NCBI RefSeq assembly: GCF_025567365.1
Contig: NZ_JAOQJG010000007.1
Span: 62,001 to 126,000, forward strand
Source of the DNA: Anaerostipes amylophilus
GTDB taxonomy: Bacteria; Bacillota; Clostridia; Lachnospirales; Lachnospiraceae
Length of the DNA stretch: 64,000 bases
Direction of reading: 5' to 3'
Shown one piece after another: positions 52,232 to 61,431 of the stretch. The notes below the pieces were generated by a model, which was not told the origin of the DNA, made no database searches, and was given only the letters and a program-made list of their open reading frames with translations. Numbering within the stretch: the first letter of the stretch is position 1; each line of letters begins with the position of its first letter. Both the position numbers and the translations under genes were made by a program.

Positions 52232-54961
52232 TTATTCACGACTTTTTAATGCGTCAGAAAGTCCAACTTTGTAAATCTTACGCACTAATAACTTGTTAAT
52301 TATCAGATATGTAATTATAATTCCTGCATAAACCAATGCATATAATTGCCATGTGAAACTTAAATTCATACTACACGCTATATTAGAAACCATGGCTGGA
52401 TACATCGCATCCATTACTTTTTTGGATAATGGAACACTGATCAGTGCTCCAATTGCGATCATATAGAAATTTCCATCGAGATAAAGTTTCTTAATCTCTT
52501 TCTTGCGATATCCAAACACTTTCATCAATGCAATATTTTGTGCAGAACGATCGATCATTACTTTGATCATCAGATACATAACAATCGCAAAGATGATAAC
52601 AGAAAGGCCAACAACCATTCCCATCATCGGTTTCATCATATTGATAAATATATCCGAACTCTCCTCGATTGCCTTTTTACTTGTCGTTGCATATAATTTT
52701 CCAGAATCAATTGATAATTTCTTCTTCGAAACAACCATGTTGTAATAATCAGAAGATGTCTGGAAGAGATCTCTCATGCTGTCGATATCCATAAATGCGT
52801 ACATACCAGAAGAATATTGTGTAATATCTGCTACTTTGAATGCATAATCCATTTCATCTTCTTCATCGGATAATACAATGGAATCTCCCTTTTTCAGATC
52901 ATATTTTTGTGCCATTGCAGATGATATAATCACTTTATTCTTTGCTTTTGGAAGGTCTTTATCTTGACTGAAATATGGATTATCATTTTCTATTCCAACG
53001 AGAGAAATCTCAAGATCATATCCCCATACTTCTTTGTGTAATCCTTTTACAAAACACGCATCCCCACCTTTCGGCACTTTTTTGTCTGGATATTTATATG
53101 TATACATATATTCAAATTCCGTATCTCTTTTATTTTCTTTGCTGATATAATCACACATCACATAACAATCCAGACCAAGCATCATAATTAATAATGCGAT
53201 AAACATTCCAAATACTACCGTAAATCCAGCTCTTGCCTCACGAAGAGACTGCCTGATCCTGAATTTTGTAAGGAAGGGCATATCTCCTAATTTGACTTTT
53301 GAAATATGGTTCTTCTTCTGTTCATTTCTTATCATGGAGAGTGCTGGCTTTGAAAGTTTTTTTCTTATGACAAAATAGTTAACGATCACTGCAATAAGTG
53401 GCGGCATAATAACTCCATAGATCAAAAGATAAACAAGAATCTCTGGTGTTAAATCTGGTATGGAATAATAATCATAGCAATCCTGCATCTGTACTGGAAT
53501 TCCTAGCGGACTGTATCCAACAACCATTCCAACGAGTCCCGCGAAAAATGTTACAATTACAGGTACTGTCAGATAATATTTTAATAGCTGCTTTTTTGTC
53601 ACTCCCAGTGCATACAATGTTCCGATAATACTGCTTTCTTTCTCAATTCCATGAATAACAAAGACAGAAATCACATAAGTAAATAAGATCATAATAATCA
53701 CACCTGCTACCATTCCTGCAAATTTGTTGATCACCTGATCATTGGCTGCTGCTCCGATTCTCGTGTTATCATCTGCCTTTAAAAACTGCGTCAGATTTGA
53801 GGTTTCCATATCAAATGCTTTCATCAGTTCTTCTGTACCTTCTTCTAATCGATCTGTGCCTTTTTTTAATTTCTTGCTTCCATCAGATGCTTTTTCGACC
53901 CCATTGGTATATGCTTTGATTCCATCTCTGTATGTCTTTAATGCATCCAGCTGCTCTTTGGCAGACTCTAAGGATAATCTTGTCAATCCATCATTTGATT
54001 TTGCGATCAATCTTTTTAGAATACTCGCATAATTATTTTCTGTCAAAGATGTTACGCCAAAGGAGACCAACTGGCTTCCTGCTGTTTTTAAGTGTGCCTG
54101 AAAGATCTGATCGGCACCTTTTTGCAGTGTTTCATTATTTTCGCTTAGTTTCTTTAATCCGTCAGACATCTGGGTACTTGCATCGGTAAGCTTCCTGATT
54201 CCATCTTTGATATCATCTTTCTTTCCTGCAGTTTCTTTCCAGTAATCTTTAAAATATGGATCATCCACATCATCAGGGTTAAATGTGATCTTCTTTAATT
54301 TGTTTTTTAACTGTTTCTGGGTCATTGCACCATTTAATCGATATGCATAAATATATTCTTCAGACTGAATACCGTTTTCGTTTTCTTTGAGATTCTGATA
54401 GGCATCTTCCGTTACAAATGCCAGTCCAAATTGTTTGCTGTCTACAGTACTATCTGATAGCTTTTCATAACATGCATCATAGTCTGGGACTGATCCGACT
54501 CCTGTTATTTTATAAGAATTACCATCTATCGTGATCTTTGATCCTATTTTTAAGTTATGTTCTTGTGCATATCTTTTTTCTATAACAGCTTCTCTTTTAT
54601 TTTTTGCTAATCGACCTGCATCCAGATTAATTTTATCGACTTTTTTACGATTCTGAAAGATTCTTAACTTGCTTCCATCTTTTTGTCTAAAGTCAAGATA
54701 AAATGTCTCTTCTAATGTAATCCCTTTCTTGGTAAGGTTTTCTTTTTGTTTTCTCGTTAATGGCACAAACACCTGAAACTGTCCATCTTCCAACTTATGT
54801 TTCTTCGCCTGCCTTGCCGTCCCATCAATGATCGTATCTGCTGCTCCGATCAAGCTGATAACCAGATACATACTGATGATGATCAGAAACGCCAGTGCAA
54901 GATAACGGAATTTATTCTCTTTTAAATCCCTCCATGCCCTTTTTCTCAATACTTTTTCCAT
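52232..54961 (-). CDS. ABC transporter permease, FtsX/MacB type
   Basis: Large permease of 909 residues with an N-terminal helix (about 20-45), a long extracellular region of about 350 residues with coiled-coil character, three helices around 430-570, a second extracellular region, and three helices at the C-terminus. FtsX-like cores occur twice. It belongs to the two-gene MacB-like group that exports or responds to lipids, peptides or antimicrobials. Start ATG abuts the ATPase stop (TAA then ATG), so translation is coupled. Confidence 0.9.
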   Translation of the reverse strand: MEKVLRKRAWRDLKENKFRYLALAFLIIISMYLVISLIGAADTIIDGTARQAKKHKLEDGQFQVFVPLTRKQKENLTKKGITLEETFYLDFRQKDGSKLRIFQNRKKVDKINLDAGRLAKNKREAVIEKRYAQEHNLKIGSKITIDGNSYKITGVGSVPDYDACYEKLSDSTVDSKQFGLAFVTEDAYQNLKENENGIQSEEYIYAYRLNGAMTQKQLKNKLKKITFNPDDVDDPYFKDYWKETAGKKDDIKDGIRKLTDASTQMSDGLKKLSENNETLQKGADQIFQAHLKTAGSQLVSFGVTSLTENNYASILKRLIAKSNDGLTRLSLESAKEQLDALKTYRDGIKAYTNGVEKASDGSKKLKKGTDRLEEGTEELMKAFDMETSNLTQFLKADDNTRIGAAANDQVINKFAGMVAGVIIMILFTYVISVFVIHGIEKESSIIGTLYALGVTKKQLLKYYLTVPVIVTFFAGLVGMVVGYSPLGIPVQMQDCYDYYSIPDLTPEILVYLLIYGVIMPPLIAVIVNYFVIRKKLSKPALSMIRNEQKKNHISKVKLGDMPFLTKFRIRQSLREARAGFTVVFGMFIALLIMMLGLDCYVMCDYISKENKRDTEFEYMYTYKYPDKKVPKGGDACFVKGLHKEVWGYDLEISLVGIENDNPYFSQDKDLPKAKNKVIISSAMAQKYDLKKGDSIVLSDEEDEMDYAFKVADITQYSSGMYAFMDIDSMRDLFQTSSDYYNMVVSKKKLSIDSGKLYATTSKKAIEESSDIFINMMKPMMGMVVGLSVIIFAIVMYLMIKVMIDRSAQNIALMKVFGYRKKEIKKLYLDGNFYMIAIGALISVPLSKKVMDAMYPAMVSNIACSMNLSFTWQLYALVYAGIIITYLIINKLLVRKIYKVGLSDALKSRE

Positions 54962-55663
54962 TTACAGATCCTCCAGTAATTTTGCAGGTACTCTCGTTTC
55001 ATTTTCATATTCTTCACTGATCTGGCCGTCTCTGATGATGATCACTTTATGTACCATGTCACGGATTACGTTATTATGTGTTACGATCAGCATGGTTGTT
55101 CCATATTGCTGATTGATCTTTTCTAATAAGATTAAGATATCTTTGGATGTCTTGGAGTCAAGCGCTCCTGTCGGCTCATCACAGAGCAATAATTTTGGAT
55201 TCTTGATCAATGCTCTTGCGATCGCACATCGTTGCTGCTGTCCACCAGATAATTGTGCCGGGAATTTGTCTTGATGTTCTGTTAAACCAAGAGTCTCTAA
55301 GAGTTCATCCATATCCAGAGGATCTTCCGTTAAAAACTGACAGATTTCTATATTTTCTTTGACCGTAAGGTTTGGTACCAGATTGTAAAACTGGAAGATA
55401 AATCCCAGATTTGCTCTACGGTATTCGGAAAGTTCATCTGCGCTTAATCCAGATATTTCATTGCCATCGACTTTAACTGAACCGGAATCCATGGTGTCCA
55501 ATCCACCGATGCAATTTAACATCGTTGACTTTCCTGAACCACTGCTTCCTTGAATGACACACATCTGGCCTTGTTCGATATTCGTTGTGATTCCTTTTAG
55601 TACTTGGTTGTAGCTTTCACCTGACCCGAAGCTTTTTTTCATATCTTTTATCTCTAAATACAT
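54962..55663 (-). CDS. ABC transporter ATP-binding protein, MacB/LolD type
   Basis: ATPase of 233 residues: Walker A GSSGSGKST near 39, Q-loop in QFYNLVPNLT, signature LSGGQQQRCAIARAL, Walker B LLLCDEPTGALD and the H-loop THN. The Gly/Ser-rich beginning and YNQVLKGI fit the LolD/MacB family. Partner of the permease that follows. Two tandem operator-like repeats precede it. Confidence 0.95.
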   Translation of the reverse strand: MYLEIKDMKKSFGSGESYNQVLKGITTNIEQGQMCVIQGSSGSGKSTMLNCIGGLDTMDSGSVKVDGNEISGLSADELSEYRRANLGFIFQFYNLVPNLTVKENIEICQFLTEDPLDMDELLETLGLTEHQDKFPAQLSGGQQQRCAIARALIKNPKLLLCDEPTGALDSKTSKDILILLEKINQQYGTTMLIVTHNNVIRDMVHKVIIIRDGQISEEYENETRVPAKLLEDL

Positions 55664-55688
55664 ATATTATTCCTCTCATTTTTTGAAA

Positions 55689-55738
55689 GTTAGTGTTTGC
55701 TAACATATGGTTAGTATTGCCTAACATTATTGTATCAA
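55689..55738 (-). promoter_or_regulatory. ABC operon promoter with tandem GTTAG-N6-CTAAC operators
   Basis: Two identical-format inverted repeats, GTTAGTGTTTGCTAAC (55689-55704) and GTTAGTATTGCCTAAC (55710-55725), are centred 21 bp apart, two helical turns. They cover the -10 and start-point area of a minus-strand promoter (TTGATA 55733-55738, TACTAA 55711-55716). Typical of TetR-type repressor control, yet no TetR gene is nearby. Confidence 0.7.
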
Positions 55739-55779
55739 AAAATATATTAGATTTCTAGACTTACGGCTTAAATTCTGAT

Positions 55780-56520
55780 TGAACTAAATCGCTGTGCGAT
55801 GGCCTGCCAAGGCTATGGCTCAGTTTTTCTTTCTTACGAGGACCTCCATGAGACTGGTAGCTTCTTTTTTATGTCGTTATCATCATGGAGGTTTTTATCA
55901 GTCTATTTATGAAATATCTTGGCTACAAACCTATGGAAAAACTGACTCTTTTGGATGCCAGAACATTTATCCTGGATAAACGCCGCTGTGGTATCTCTGC
56001 TTCAACCTGTAACTTTATTTTCATACAGTGTTCACAGTGCCGAAAGAACTGTATCCTTTGATGTACTGCAACCAGAAACTTCTTTATGATACACTCTATC
56101 ATCCGCATCTTCATATGATCGTGCTTGGCGGAGGACTTGATACTGCGAATCAGTGGAAAGATAAAGGACAAACTTGAATATCATGGGAAAGCCAGAAACT
56201 TACAAAACCATTATGAATTTAAGGAATTGCTGGATATTTTATATGACAGATCAGACAGTTACTTACCTTGTAAAAGATTACAGGAATGGTAGAAGATACA
56301 TCCCACATACGATCAAGGGAATAGACTTTCTGCGGATGTTTTTGATGCATGTGCTTCCCAAAGGGTTTGTAAGGATCCGTCACTATGGACTTCTTTCCTG
56401 CCGCAACAAGAAAGAAAAGATGAAACTGTGCCGGAAACTTTTAAACTTCATATCATCTGTTTGAGAAAACCTTAATTCCTATCCAATACCATTCTCCATA
56501 CACACCACCTCAAATTTTCC
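55780..56520 (+). mobile_element. Decayed IS91-family transposase remnant
   Basis: Plus-strand text from about 56017 reads VFTVPKELYPLMYCNQKLLYDTLYH, jumps to HPHLHMIVLGGGLD, shifts frame to KARNLQNHYEFKELLDIL, then to YLVKDYRNGRRYIPHTIKGI and FLMHVLPKGFVRIRHYG, ending at 56463. These are the Y2 transposase motifs of IS91/IS801, in the right order with internal deletions and at least two frameshifts. It cannot be active. The 3' flank resembles bases 23976-24030. Bases 55780-56010 are open only in short pieces and may be further remnant. Confidence 0.75.
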
Positions 56521-56566
56521 AATATTGTGAATTGTCCACACTATAGACTTCAGGTATATGAAAAAA

Positions 56567-56626
56567 AATAAATAAACGATCGGAAGAGCAAAATTCTCTA
56601 GCAACTCTTCCGATCGTTTATTTATT
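56567..56626. terminator. Bidirectional terminator with a 22-bp stem
   Basis: Bases 56567-56588 and 56605-56626 are exact complements, with T-runs on both sides. It ends the tryptophan ABC operon on the minus strand. Confidence 0.92.
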
Positions 56627-56674
56627 TTTTATCATATACTCGAAATCTACAGTTGGCCAACTACAAATTAAATT

Positions 56675-57448
56675 TTAGTTTCCACACTCAATACTAATCT
56701 GATTAAACTGATCCAAAAGATCATCTACAACCAGCTTTGTTTTCTCTTCTCCAGCCTTATCAAGTACCGCATGTCCCTGATGCATCATAAGAATACGATT
56801 TCCATATTCTACCGCATAACGCAGATTATGTGTAACCATGATCGTTGTCAGTTTCTTTTCTTTAACAACTTTTCCTGTCAACTCCATGATCAGTTCTGCT
56901 GTCTTTGGATCAAGTGCAGCCGTATGTTCATCAAGAATTAAGATCTCGATTGGTGCCATTGTTGTCATAAGAAGTGCCATTGCCTGTCTCTGTCCACCAG
57001 AGAGAGAACCTACTTTGCTTCCCATCATATCTTCAAGTCCGAGTCCTAACTGGCTTAATAATTCTCTGTAATAATCAATTCTTTTCTTATTTGTCCCAAA
57101 TCCAAGTCCGAATTTCTTTCCTTTATTGTCTGCAAGAGACATATTTTCAAGGATTGTCATGGATGGACAAGTTCCCATGGCTGGATTCTGATAAACACGT
57201 CCGATCTTTCTCTGTCTGATGTATTCTTTTTGATGAGAAATATCTTCTTCATTTAAAATGATATTTCCTGCTTCTGCTTGTAAGCTTCCACAGATCAGGT
57301 TTAACATCGATGTCTTTCCTGATCCATTACTTCCGATCACAGAAATGAAATCTCCGTCATCTACCGTCAGATTAAAGTCTTTAAACAGGCAGACTTCATT
57401 GACTGTTCCGATATTATAATATTTGTCGATATGTTTTAATTCAATCAT
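56675..57448 (-). CDS. Tryptophan-type ABC transporter ATP-binding protein (TrpZ-like)
   Basis: ATPase of 257 residues: Walker A GSNGSGKTS near 40, signature LSGGQRQAMALLMT, Walker B ILDEHTAALDP and H-loop MVTHN. The LDEHTAALDPKTA form is typical of the DUF534-associated (TrpXYZ) transporter ATPases. Its start overlaps the permease stop by 4 bases. The T-box upstream of the operon carries a tryptophan specifier. Confidence 0.9.
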   Translation of the reverse strand: MIELKHIDKYYNIGTVNEVCLFKDFNLTVDDGDFISVIGSNGSGKTSMLNLICGSLQAEAGNIILNEEDISHQKEYIRQRKIGRVYQNPAMGTCPSMTILENMSLADNKGKKFGLGFGTNKKRIDYYRELLSQLGLGLEDMMGSKVGSLSGGQRQAMALLMTTMAPIEILILDEHTAALDPKTAELIMELTGKVVKEKKLTTIMVTHNLRYAVEYGNRILMMHQGHAVLDKAGEEKTKLVVDDLLDQFNQISIECGN

Positions 57449-58326
57449 GCCTTCACCTTCTTCTTACGGTCCATACTAATGATCAGAATGATCAGGAATA
57501 AGACTGCTGTAATAAGTTTTAAGTCTGTTGCTGGTAATCCTACTTCGATTGCGATCGCTACACATGCTTTGTAGATCACGGAACCGATGACAACTGCAGT
57601 TGTTGCTTTTAAAAGATTTCCTTTAAATACATTTGTTCCGATGATAACACTGGCAAGTCCGATCACGATCGTTCCAGTTCCCATAGAAATTTCGAAGAAT
57701 CTCTGCTGCTGGCACATAACACTTCCAGCTAATGCAACTAATCCATTTGAAATTGCAAGCCCTACGATTTTTACAAATCCGCTGTCTTTTGCAAGGGATG
57801 TTACGATTGTTTCGTTGTCTCCAACTGCTCTTAAGAGATATCCTGATTTTGTCTTTAAATATAGGTCTAATAATACTTTTGCAATGATCATGATGATAAA
57901 AATGATGATCACTGTTTTATATGGGGCTAATACTTCTGGAAAGATTCCATTGATGAAGTCATTATCAAATACGGAGTTGTAGTTAAATAATGGAACATTT
58001 GCACTTCCACCTACAATTCTTAAATTTAATGTGTAAAGACCTGTCATAACAATAATCCCAGATAATAGGTCTCTGACTTTAAATTTTACATGAATGATTC
58101 CTGTGACCATTCCTGCAATTACTCCGGCTGCGGTTGCTGCAATAAGTGCCAGTAATGGGTTCTTTCCTGAGGAGAGCATGACGGTTGTCACTGCTGCTCC
58201 TAATGGGAAAGTACTGTCTACGGACAGATCCGGAAAGTCTAATATTTTGTATGTGATATATACGCCAAGCGCCATGATCGCATAGATAAATCCCTGCTCA
58301 AATACGCCTATGATCAATTGTTCCAT
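57445..58326 (-). CDS. Tryptophan-type ABC transporter permease (TrpY-like)
   Basis: Membrane permease of 293 residues with about eight helices, of the branched-chain-type fold (FEQGFIYAIMALGVYITYKILDFPDLSVDSTFPLGAAV). The conserved GASTAAxL-like ATPase-coupling loop lies near LAKDSGFVKIVGLAISNGLVAL. Second gene of the operon, 19 bases after the binding protein. Confidence 0.9.
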   Translation of the reverse strand: MEQLIIGVFEQGFIYAIMALGVYITYKILDFPDLSVDSTFPLGAAVTTVMLSSGKNPLLALIAATAAGVIAGMVTGIIHVKFKVRDLLSGIIVMTGLYTLNLRIVGGSANVPLFNYNSVFDNDFINGIFPEVLAPYKTVIIIFIIMIIAKVLLDLYLKTKSGYLLRAVGDNETIVTSLAKDSGFVKIVGLAISNGLVALAGSVMCQQQRFFEISMGTGTIVIGLASVIIGTNVFKGNLLKATTAVVIGSVIYKACVAIAIEVGLPATDLKLITAVLFLIILIISMDRKKKVKA

Positions 58327-58345
58327 AATGTTTTACATCTCCTGA

Positions 58346-59368
58346 TTATTTTTCTGGTGTGCTGATCTTGTCAAATGTCTGTTTTGCCTGTTTTTTAACA
58401 TCTTTGCTGATTGTCATGTTGATTTTTTTCGCTGCTGCTGTATTGATGATGACATCTCCGTTGTTAAATGTTTCGAATTTCATATCTTTCGCTTTTTCTT
58501 CACCTTTTAAGACTTTAGCTGCCATCTTACCTGTCTGTTCTCCTAATTTCACGAAGTCGATTCCGACACAAGCAACGCATCCTAATTTTACCTGTTCTAC
58601 TTCAGATCCGAACACTGGGATATTTAATTTATTTGCTTTCTGAATATATGTTTGCATATTGCTGACTACTAAGTTATCAGTTAAGTTTGTGATGCAATCA
58701 ACCTTCTTAAGTAAGCTGTCTGCTGCCATTGGCATATCTGCGGAAGCTGTGATTCCCTGTGTGATGATCTTGAATCCGTATTTGTCAGCTACTTTTTCAT
58801 AAGCTTCTATTCCCGCTTTGGAATTTGCTTCATTTGTGCTGTAGAAGATTCCGACGTTTTTTGCTTTTGGCATCATCTGACGGATCAGTTTTAACTGTTT
58901 ATCTGCAAGTACAAGATCGGAAGTTCCTGTGATATTTCCAACGTTCTTTCCATCTTTATCTACAAATCCTGCTTTTTTTGGTGATGTAACAGCTGTATAG
59001 ATGACTGGTGTATCTGTATCTTTTGCTGCGTTATATGCACTTTGTGCACTTGGTGTTGCGATCGCACAGATCATATCTAATTTCTTGGATGCATAATTTG
59101 ATGCGATCTGATTATCTGTAGCTGTATCTGCCTGTGAGTTTTTATATGTAATCTTTAAGTTCTTTCCTTCTTTGATACCTTCGGATTCTAAACCTTTTAA
59201 AAATCCTTTGCGACAGTTATCTAATGATCCGTGTTCAGCAAACTGGATGATTCCTAAGTTGTATGTCTTAGATGCGCTGTCATCTTTCTTACTTCCGCAT
59301 CCAACCATCAAGGACATTGCCATGACTGCTGTTAATCCTGCTGCTAATACTTTCTTCATTGTTCTCAT
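58346..59368 (-). CDS. Tryptophan-type ABC substrate-binding lipoprotein (TrpX-like)
   Basis: Solute-binding lipoprotein of 340 residues with signal peptide and lipobox MVGC (Cys24), followed by the DUF534/PF04392 fold: NLGIIQFAEHGSLDNCRKGFLKGL and NVGIFYSTNEANSKAGIEAYEK. Such proteins in Streptococcus and Clostridia bind tryptophan or other aromatic compounds. The Trp T-box directly ahead gives the best evidence for tryptophan here. AAAGGAGAATGAATT ribosome region precedes the ATG. Confidence 0.88.
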   Translation of the reverse strand: MRTMKKVLAAGLTAVMAMSLMVGCGSKKDDSASKTYNLGIIQFAEHGSLDNCRKGFLKGLESEGIKEGKNLKITYKNSQADTATDNQIASNYASKKLDMICAIATPSAQSAYNAAKDTDTPVIYTAVTSPKKAGFVDKDGKNVGNITGTSDLVLADKQLKLIRQMMPKAKNVGIFYSTNEANSKAGIEAYEKVADKYGFKIITQGITASADMPMAADSLLKKVDCITNLTDNLVVSNMQTYIQKANKLNIPVFGSEVEQVKLGCVACVGIDFVKLGEQTGKMAAKVLKGEEKAKDMKFETFNNGDVIINTAAAKKINMTISKDVKKQAKQTFDKISTPEK

Positions 59369-59404
59369 AATTCATTCTCCTTTTGAATTCAAGTTGTACG
59401 TTTC

Positions 59405-59690
59405 TTCAATAGAAAAAAAGAAAAGCCCCAAGCAAATATGCTTGAGGCGAATTATCCGCGGTACCACTCAAATTGACACTAGCTGTGTCCACTTAAATCA
59501 TATACTATCATATATGCCCACTCTGGTAACGGGTCGGGTGCCCGGCGATTCCTACTTATTACTTTCAAAATCACCCTCGAAAGTCCATTCACCAGGGAAA
59601 TCATACTGCAATCTCACCACCTGCAGCTCTCTTTGAATCATTCTGATCCTGCTTACTACTCTTTCTCAACGGTTTCTTTTCTATTTGTCT
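59405..59690 (-). promoter_or_regulatory. T-box riboswitch, tryptophan specifier
   Basis: The minus strand carries the conserved antiterminator box GGTACCGCG (59457-59465), preceded by stem I with AGAGAGCTGCAGG and the specifier context GAATGGACTTTCGAGGG, in which TGG (59585-59587) is the tryptophan codon. The terminator GCCTCAAGCATATTTGCTTGGGGC-like hairpin with T-run follows at about 59408-59450. Uncharged tRNA-Trp should let transcription run into the ABC genes. Confidence 0.9.
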
Positions 59691-59693
59691 AAA

Positions 59694-59722
59694 ATCATAA
59701 TACTTTTATGGTTTGTTGTCAA
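59694..59722 (-). promoter_or_regulatory. Promoter of the T-box/tryptophan ABC operon
   Basis: Minus-strand TTGACA (59717-59722) and TATGAT (59694-59699), 17-nt spacer; it lies immediately after the SleB-like hydrolase gene. Confidence 0.75.
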
Positions 59723-59725
59723 GCA

Positions 59726-60367
59726 CTATTTGTAAAAAGAATGTCCTTGGTAAGTAAACAATCTGGTCAGTGCCTCATCAAACCATGAAACATTTTTGGG
59801 ATTTGCCATCGTTTTTTCTACGAAATATAAGGCTCCTTCGGAATAGTCGATTCCATCTTCTAATGCTTTTTTTACACTTCTTTTTGTACTCTTTGTGATA
59901 TGAACCGATTCATATCTTCCATCAGCTGTCGGTGAAAACTGGACTTTCCCATAAACTCTTTGAAACACAACGGCTTCGATCGAGTTTGGAAATTCTTTGC
60001 TCCTTACACGATTTAGAATTACATTTGCTACGAGTATCTTACTTTTTTCATCTTTATCGGTTGCTTCTGCTTCTACGATCCTCTCAAGGATCGATCGTTC
60101 TCTTTGTGTGACTACATGTTCTGTTTTTGGAATATAGACGGGTTTGTCTTTGATCTGCTGCTCTAGGTTCACTTTCGTCATAAGCTGTGCCTGCATCAGA
60201 TACGCCCGTTGTTCTTCCAAAAGTCTTGTCTGCACCACTTGTTCTACTTTGGCATTGGTTTTGGCTGGTAATCGTAAGAATTCTCCTGCGAATACATTTT
60301 GTCCAAAGCCACAAATGCCGATGGAACATAAGATGGCTGCGATTTCTATTTTCTTCTTCAATGTCAC
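59726..60367 (-). CDS. SleB-like cell wall hydrolase (Hydrolase_2 domain)
   Basis: Exported protein of 213 residues with a signal peptide (about 1-27, ending VFAG), a helical linker, and a C-terminal SleB-type domain: RIVEAEATDKDEKSKILVANVILNRVRSKEFPNSIEAVVFQ with catalytic Glu candidates, and YSEGALYFVEKT. SleB/CwlJ enzymes cut peptidoglycan; non-spore-specific relatives are common in Clostridia. Whether it acts on the spore cortex or on growing wall is unclear. Confidence 0.87.
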   Translation of the reverse strand: MTLKKKIEIAAILCSIGICGFGQNVFAGEFLRLPAKTNAKVEQVVQTRLLEEQRAYLMQAQLMTKVNLEQQIKDKPVYIPKTEHVVTQRERSILERIVEAEATDKDEKSKILVANVILNRVRSKEFPNSIEAVVFQRVYGKVQFSPTADGRYESVHITKSTKRSVKKALEDGIDYSEGALYFVEKTMANPKNVSWFDEALTRLFTYQGHSFYK

Positions 60368-60428
60368 ATACGCTCCTTTAAGAAAGAGTATATGCAGTTA
60401 TTTTTTGATTATTCATGAATTTTCATAT

Positions 60429-60551
60429 CTACAACCTTTCCACTACCACTTTACATCTTTTCTTGCAAAATGCAATTCCATATGCAAGGATATCATTCCG
60501 CCCTTCATTGCTGAGTTTTTCGCCGTAACGGCGGTCGTGAATCTGGTTCAT
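60429..60551 (-). pseudogene. C-terminal remnant of a DUF1703-type gene
   Basis: Open piece of 40 residues reading NQIHDRRYGEKLSNEGRNDILAYGIAFCKKRC before a stop at 60429, preceded in frame by a stop near 60560. This is the characteristic tail (QI..RRYGEKL..., YGIAFCKK) of AAA-ATPase/DUF1703 proteins, so an older third copy was once here. The rest of the 335-base gap (60368-60702) holds only AT-rich DNA and the nagB terminator. Confidence 0.65.
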
Positions 60552-60619
60552 CGCTTCATTTTAAGCACCTCACATTTCTGCCAATTAACAGTCAATATAA
60601 AATAAACATTTATATAAAA

Positions 60620-60675
60620 AGTAAAAACACCACTTCCCTGATAAATCAATTATATCAAAAAAATGGTGTTTTCAT
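60620..60675 (-). terminator. Terminator of nanE-rpiR-nagB operon
   Basis: Minus-strand AAAACACCA pairs with TGGTGTTTT around a long AT-rich loop, then TACTTTTT. Confidence 0.65.
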
Positions 60676-60702
60676 CTACTTATTAAAACTTATTCCATCC
60701 AA

Positions 60703-61431
60703 TTATTTCATTAATGACATAGCAGCTTCATCAGCTACGATTGTTACGTCTGGATGTAATCTTAAGATTGTTCCTGGTACTTTTGGAGAGATTGGTCCGC
60801 AGATTGTGTCTTTTAATGCCTGTGCTTTGTCTTCTCCGCTGACTACAACTAAGATTTTCTTCGCACGCATGATTGTTCCGATTCCCATGCTGTATGCCTG
60901 TTTTGGTACATCATCTGCTGATTCGAAGAATCGTTTGTTGGCTTCAATTGTGCTTTCTTTTAAATCCACACAGTGTGTTGGCTCTACAAAGCTGTCTCCT
61001 GGTTCGTTAAATCCGATATGTCCATTTCTTCCTAATCCAAGAAGCTGAAGATCAACTGTTCCTAAAGACTGTACTAATGCTTCATAACGTGCCGCTTCTT
61101 CTTCGCTGTCTAAGTTTGTTCCATCTGGTAAATGTGTATTTTCTGGTTTGATATTTACTTTGTCAAACAGATTGTCATGCATGAAGTAGTAGTAGCTCTG
61201 TTTGTTTTCTTTTGGTAATCCTTTATATTCATCTAAGTTTACTGTTGTAACTTCAGAAAAATCTAATTCTCCTGCTTCATATTTTTTTACTAATTCTTCG
61301 TATGTTCCGATTGGTGAAGATCCTGTTGCAAGTCCTAACATGCAATCTGGTTTTAATGTTACGACAGATGCAATAATGTTTGCTGCCTGTTTGCTCATGT
61401 CTTCATAAGTTTTTGTTTCGATAATTCTCAT
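60703..61431 (-). CDS. nagB: Glucosamine-6-phosphate deaminase
   Basis: Enzyme of 242 residues that converts glucosamine-6-P to fructose-6-P and ammonia. Landmarks are LATGSSPIGTYEELVKKY, TVNLDEYKGL with the catalytic Asp, LGLGRNGHIGFNEPG and the C-terminal TILRLHPDVTIVADE. Its start overlaps the RpiR stop by 4 bases. With NanE it feeds amino sugars into glycolysis. Confidence 0.96.
   Translation of the reverse strand: MRIIETKTYEDMSKQAANIIASVVTLKPDCMLGLATGSSPIGTYEELVKKYEAGELDFSEVTTVNLDEYKGLPKENKQSYYYFMHDNLFDKVNIKPENTHLPDGTNLDSEEEAARYEALVQSLGTVDLQLLGLGRNGHIGFNEPGDSFVEPTHCVDLKESTIEANKRFFESADDVPKQAYSMGIGTIMRAKKILVVVSGEDKAQALKDTICGPISPKVPGTILRLHPDVTIVADEAAMSLMK

Noticed and set aside
50944..55663. 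LysR protein as the regulator of the ABC operon
   Set aside because: LysR genes usually act on divergent neighbours; here it is downstream on the same strand and the operators have a repressor-type layout unlike T-N11-A sites.
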